A stretch of DNA of 64,000 bases from Eubacteriaceae bacterium Marseille-Q4139 (GTDB taxonomy: Bacteria; Bacillota; Clostridia; Lachnospirales; Lachnospiraceae): NCBI GenBank assembly GCA_018223415.1, contig JAGTTQ010000001.1:180153-244152 (forward strand), given 5' to 3'. A program made the translations under genes and the position numbers. Shown piece by piece: positions 61,130 through 64,000 of the stretch (position 1 is its first letter; each line of letters starts with the position of its first letter). The notes below the pieces were generated by a model. That model was not told the DNA's origin. It was given only the letters and a program-made list of their open reading frames with translations, and searched no databases.

Positions 61130-61729
61130 ATGAGCAAAGTGATTACAATCAGCCGTGAGTTTGGGAGCGGCGGGCGTGAAATCGGGTTCCGTTTGTCGAA
61201 AAAGCTTGGGATCCCCTTCTATGACAAGGAGTTAATCGCCATGGCGGCCGAGGACAGCAATATTTCCGAGGATGTGTTCCACGCCAACGATGAAATCATC
61301 GCAAACCGGGAGAGGACAAACTGCGAATACATGACGGTGGATCCGTTCTCGACACGCTATGAGGTTCCCGTGTCAGATCAGCTTTTTGTGATCCAGTCCA
61401 AGGTCATCCGGCAGATTTCCAACGACGGCCCCTGTGTCCTGATCGGGCGCTGCTCCGATGTGATTGTGGAGGATGGCTTCCATGTATTCATCTGCGCCAG
61501 CTTAAAGAAGCGGGTGGAGCGCCTTCTGGCCCTGGAAAAGGAGCCGGACATCGACGCGAAGAAGATGGAGGCCAGGATCCGTGAAATCGACGGCCGCCGC
61601 CGCGATTATTATCAGTTTTACAGCGGAAATGAATGGGGAAAATCGAAAAATTACCACCTCTGCCTAAACAGCGGCCTCCTTGGCGTTGAGGCATGCGTGG
61701 ATATTATTGCACATAGTGTCGGGCTTTGA
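61130..61729 (+). CDS. Cytidylate kinase-like family protein
   Basis: It has 199 residues. ITISREFGSGGREIGFRLSKKLG (about 5-27) has a P-loop-like glycine-rich motif typical of this stand-alone family, and CVLIGRCSDVIVED with RRRDYYQFYSGNEWG follows. True cytidylate kinases differ, so the substrate is uncertain. AGGGAGGCGG sets the start at 61130 rather than the longer frame from 61058. Confidence 0.85.
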   Translation: MSKVITISREFGSGGREIGFRLSKKLGIPFYDKELIAMAAEDSNISEDVFHANDEIIANRERTNCEYMTVDPFSTRYEVPVSDQLFVIQSKVIRQISNDGPCVLIGRCSDVIVEDGFHVFICASLKKRVERLLALEKEPDIDAKKMEARIREIDGRRRDYYQFYSGNEWGKSKNYHLCLNSGLLGVEACVDIIAHSVGL

Positions 61730-61742
61730 TTGCAGAAAGACG

Positions 61743-61756
61743 CCCCGGCCCGCCGG
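61743..61756 (+). terminator. Left arm of IS-split terminator
   Basis: CCCCGGCCCGCCGG at 61743-61756 pairs (one mismatch) with CCGGCAGGCCGGGG at 63479-63492, which is followed by CTTTTCTT. Before the IS entered, this was the terminator of the cytidylate kinase-like gene. Confidence 0.75.
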
Positions 61757-61826
61757 TTTTGATATGCTCCCTTCTAGGTAGACAGTTGAAATAATAAAAC
61801 TGTTTATCAAGGAGGGAGCATTTCTT

Positions 61827-62498
61827 ATGCGTAAATATTCTGCTGAAGATAAATTACGAATGGTAAAGCTTATTTTGGAAGCTAAACATAGTATTACATC
61901 TGTATCAACAGGCGAAGGAATTCATCCTACTACTTTAGAAGAATGGATTCGTAATTATCAGTCTATGGGTTCAGAAACCTTTTACAACAAAGGATGGACC
62001 AAAAGAACTTCTGCCGAGAAAGAGATTGCCGTACAAGAGTATCTTTCTGGTCTTGGTTCACTACGTGATATTTGTAAAAAATATAAAATTTCCAGTACTC
62101 GTACACTCAGGCAATGGATTGCGCTGTATAATGGTCATAAGGAACTGAAGGCTTCCAGAACAGGAGGATGTAGTCTTATGACCAAAGGAAGAAAAACAAC
62201 GTTTGAAGAAAGAGTGGAAATTGCATCCTACTGCATTTCCCATGGCCATAACTATGCTGAAACATCAGAAAACTTTAAGGTGTCCTATCAGCAGGCACGA
62301 AATTACACTATCAAATACGAAACAGGCGGAGTTCCTGCATTACAGGATAACCGCGGCAAAAGAAAATCGGAAGATTCTCTTACAGAGGTGGAAAAGCTTC
62401 AAGCGGAGTTGAAACTGGAAAAAGCCAAACGGCAACGTGCAGAAATGGAGTTATCATTCTTAAAAAAATTAGAGGAAATCGAAAGGAGGCGGGGCTGA
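61827..62498 (+). CDS. IS3-family transposase OrfA
   Basis: It has 223 residues with two helix-turn-helix segments: the first, about residues 2-50 (KYSAEDKLRMVKLILEAKH through LEEWIRNYQ); the second, about 118-175 (TTFEERVEIASYCISHGHNY). A coiled segment (KLQAELKLEKAKRQRAEMEL) precedes the stop. Its last codons contain the A-run used for the shift into orfB. AAGGAGGGAG precedes the ATG. Confidence 0.93.
   Translation: MRKYSAEDKLRMVKLILEAKHSITSVSTGEGIHPTTLEEWIRNYQSMGSETFYNKGWTKRTSAEKEIAVQEYLSGLGSLRDICKKYKISSTRTLRQWIALYNGHKELKASRTGGCSLMTKGRKTTFEERVEIASYCISHGHNYAETSENFKVSYQQARNYTIKYETGGVPALQDNRGKRKSEDSLTEVEKLQAELKLEKAKRQRAEMELSFLKKLEEIERRRG
62462..62468 (+). promoter_or_regulatory. Slippery heptamer for -1 frameshift
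   Basis: A seven-A run (A_AAA_AAA in the orfA frame) lies just before the frame change. Shifting by -1 there opens a continuous frame into orfB through IRGNRKEAGLSLIRHEHI. This is standard for IS3 elements. Confidence 0.75.
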
Positions 62499-63397
62499 GC
62501 CTGATCCGCCACGAGCATATCTATCAGGCTGTCAAAGAAGAACAGAAAGAACACGATTATCCGATACAGGCGCTTTGTAAGATTGGCGGTGTTTCAAGGG
62601 CGGCTTATTACAAATGGCTGAACCATGAAATGTCAGAGAATGAACAGGAAAACCGAAAAATTGCGGAACTGATAGAAAAAATCCACATAGAATCACCTGA
62701 TAAGGGTTATCGCAGAATCCGTGATGAGTTGGAGCGTTACCATGACATTGATGTAAATGATAAACGTGTTTTGCGCATCTGCCGGAAACTTGGTATCAAA
62801 TCCACCATTAAATATGCAAACGATAGCTGTACAAGACAGGCTGCAAATCCACAGTACATAGCCGAAAATATCCTGAATCGTGAATTTACGGCAGAAGCTC
62901 CGAATGAAAAGTGGTTGACCGATGTAACGGAATTTCATTACTATATCGGAAATGAAAAGCACAAGGTATATTTAAGTGCAATTCTTGACCTGTATGACCG
63001 AAGAATCGTATCCTACCGTATTGGAGACAGTAATAGTAATGCATTAGTGTTTGATACCTTTGATGATGCAGTCAAAGATAATCCTGATGCACATCCGATG
63101 TTTCACAGTGACAGAGGCTTTCAATACACCAATAGAGCCTTTCATGCAAAACTTGAAGCAGCAGGGATGATGCAGAGCATGTCCAGAGTAGCAAAGTGTA
63201 TCGATAATGGACCAATGGAAGGATTCTGGGGAATTCTAAAACGGGAGCGTTATTATGGTAAACGATTTATGGACAGAGAATCACTGGTGGTCATGATAGA
63301 GAAATATATCAATTACTATAACAACAGACGTTTGCAGAGGAAGCTTGGTATAGTAACACCAATGGAGAAACACGAAAAATATTTACAGGCAGCGTAA
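62468..63397 (+). CDS. IS3-family transposase OrfB (DDE integrase)
   Basis: The frame opens at 62468 by -1 shifting; the first ATG is at 62630. The rve integrase core shows LTDVTEFHY (first Asp), MFHSDRGFQYTN (second Asp), and GFWGILKRERYYG with the expected late Glu area, then RRLQRKLGIVTPMEKHEKY. These place the catalytic DDE residues in a normal IS150/IS3 order, and the element looks intact. Confidence 0.92.
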   Translation: MRGNRKEAGLSLIRHEHIYQAVKEEQKEHDYPIQALCKIGGVSRAAYYKWLNHEMSENEQENRKIAELIEKIHIESPDKGYRRIRDELERYHDIDVNDKRVLRICRKLGIKSTIKYANDSCTRQAANPQYIAENILNREFTAEAPNEKWLTDVTEFHYYIGNEKHKVYLSAILDLYDRRIVSYRIGDSNSNALVFDTFDDAVKDNPDAHPMFHSDRGFQYTNRAFHAKLEAAGMMQSMSRVAKCIDNGPMEGFWGILKRERYYGKRFMDRESLVVMIEKYINYYNNRRLQRKLGIVTPMEKHEKYLQAA

Positions 63398-63515
63398 AAA
63401 TCTGCCAGCAGGTGATACCTACTGGCAGAAAAAAATTATATTTTTTTGATTGTCTACTTGACGGGAAGCAGTTCATAGCCGGCAGGCCGGGGCTTTTCTT
63501 AATTCTATGGGGCGA

Positions 63516-64000
63516 TTACTGCACCCAGATTCCATCGCTGTCTACATAGTCGTCACCGATCCATGCGCTCCGTTTCATGGCGCCGAAGCCTGCGCCTTCT
63601 TCTTCGCTAAAGTAGTACCAGTTTCCGCCGATCTGCTGCCAGCCCGTCATCATGTAGCCGCGCGTCCCGTCGGCAACCGGGTACAGGTAGTAGGTCTGGC
63701 CGCCGATTTCCAGCCAGCCGGTATCCATGCCGCCGTCGGCATTGAAATGATACCAGTTTACTGCTCCGTTATAGGAGAGGTAATGCCAGCCCTCCGATAC
63801 CATCTTTCCCTCTTCGGCATCGTTTTCACCAAAGTAGTACCAGATATCGCCGATGTACTGCCAGCCGGTCATCATCCGGCCTCTTGTGCCGTCAGAAGCG
63901 GGATTTAAGTAGTACCAGGAGCCGCCGCGGTTTAGCCAGCCCGTCATCATGTAGCCCTGCTCATCGAAGAAATACCAGTTCAGGGTTCCGTTGTACGGGA
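63516..64000 (-). CDS. Cell-wall-binding repeat protein, truncated by window edge
   Basis: The C-terminal end of a protein whose N-terminus lies beyond 64000. At least seven 20-25-residue aromatic repeats are visible (GWQYIGDIWYYFGENDAEEG, GNWYYFSEEEGAGFGAMKRS types) with GxWYY and MMTGW cores. The frame continues uninterrupted to 64000, where it reads PYNGTLNWYFFDEQGYM. It ends WIGDDYVDSDGIWVQ. It is likely a surface or secreted protein; its enzymatic part is not seen. Confidence 0.85.
   Translation of the reverse strand, partial: PYNGTLNWYFFDEQGYMMTGWLNRGGSWYYLNPASDGTRGRMMTGWQYIGDIWYYFGENDAEEGKMVSEGWHYLSYNGAVNWYHFNADGGMDTGWLEIGGQTYYLYPVADGTRGYMMTGWQQIGGNWYYFSEEEGAGFGAMKRSAWIGDDYVDSDGIWVQ

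Larger units (their letters stand above)
61760..63475 (+). mobile_element. IS3/IS150-type insertion sequence, about 1.72 kb
   Basis: The ends are 25-base imperfect inverted repeats (61760-61784 and 63451-63475; 17 of 25 matches, both ending GTAGACA inside and TG/CA outside). It carries orfA and orfB in overlapping frames with a slippery A-run between them. It is inserted in the loop of a host terminator hairpin (61743-61756 / 63479-63492). No clear target duplication was seen. The AT-rich base composition contrasts with the host. Confidence 0.85.

Noticed and set aside
1..64000. rRNA, tRNA, tmRNA or prophage regions
   Set aside because: No tRNA-like clover-leaf with a CCA end, no rRNA core sequences, and no phage structural genes were seen in reading both strands by eye. 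A covariance-model scan would be decisive.

Overview
The window is about 64 kb of a moderately GC-rich Firmicutes chromosome. It most likely comes from the family Lachnospiraceae (gut Clostridia). The grounds are strong AGGAGG-type ribosome sites, sigma-A promoters with 17-base spacers, a T-box in front of ileS, a yybP-ykoY (manganese) riboswitch, ferredoxin-linked 2-oxoacid oxidoreductase genes, a MetH whose activation domain is a separate gene, and proteins with aromatic cell-wall-binding repeats. The species is not resolved. No rRNA, tRNA, CRISPR array or prophage was seen.

Layout. 0-4.3 kb: T-box-controlled type-2 ileS, then a 31-residue membrane peptide coupled to a GNAT gene. 4.4-7.1 kb: pncB, a DUF436 gene and a membrane-anchored unknown. 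7.1-7.9 kb: an AbrB/PIN toxin-antitoxin pair. 7.9-11.3 kb: a VorB-type 2-oxoacid:ferredoxin oxidoreductase operon led by a P-loop ATPase. 11.4-11.6 kb: a promoter-to-terminator unit that looks like a small structured RNA. 11.7-17.3 kb: a cysteine-desulfidase-family gene, a LysR regulator, an MFS transporter, an L,D-transpeptidase gene broken by an in-frame TGA, and a ferredoxin-like protein. 17.4-21.6 kb: ilvE and a P-type cation ATPase under the riboswitch. 21.6-23.6 kb: a more AT-rich block with an aldo/keto reductase and a MarR regulator. 23.8-30.6 kb: dusB, cell-wall and metabolic genes, and a BaiA-like dehydrogenase/AroM/M20 amidohydrolase group.

30.8-45.3 kb is the conserved information-processing core on the minus strand. 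It holds rpsO-pnp, a mucin-like L,D-transpeptidase, an AI-2E-type permease, and the rimP-nusA-ylxR-ylxQ-infB-rbfA-nrnA-truB-ribF operon. The IF2 there carries about 14 copies of a 12-residue Gly/Arg/Asp repeat. 45.4-56.9 kb is accessory: a flavoprotein with a long leader, an amidohydrolase, an unusual fusion of a TetM/EF-G-like ribosomal GTPase with a Rae1/YacP-type NYN endonuclease, envelope proteins, MscL, and a divergent HxlR/nitroreductase pair. 56.9-61 kb holds methionine synthesis genes (metF with a frameshift, the MetH activation protein, metH). 61.1-64 kb holds a cytidylate-kinase-like gene whose terminator hairpin has been split by an IS3/IS150-type insertion sequence, then a truncated cell-wall-binding protein at the window edge.

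The most notable item is the GTPase-Rae1 fusion (47770-50526). It joins a ribosome A-site-directed GTPase to an endonuclease family known to cut mRNA in the A site, and the GTPase part lacks the domain-IV YSP signature of tetracycline-protection proteins. Other leads are the 11.45-kb RNA, the two broken genes (15289-15978 and 60076-60937), and the HxlR operator that covers both divergent -10 boxes.
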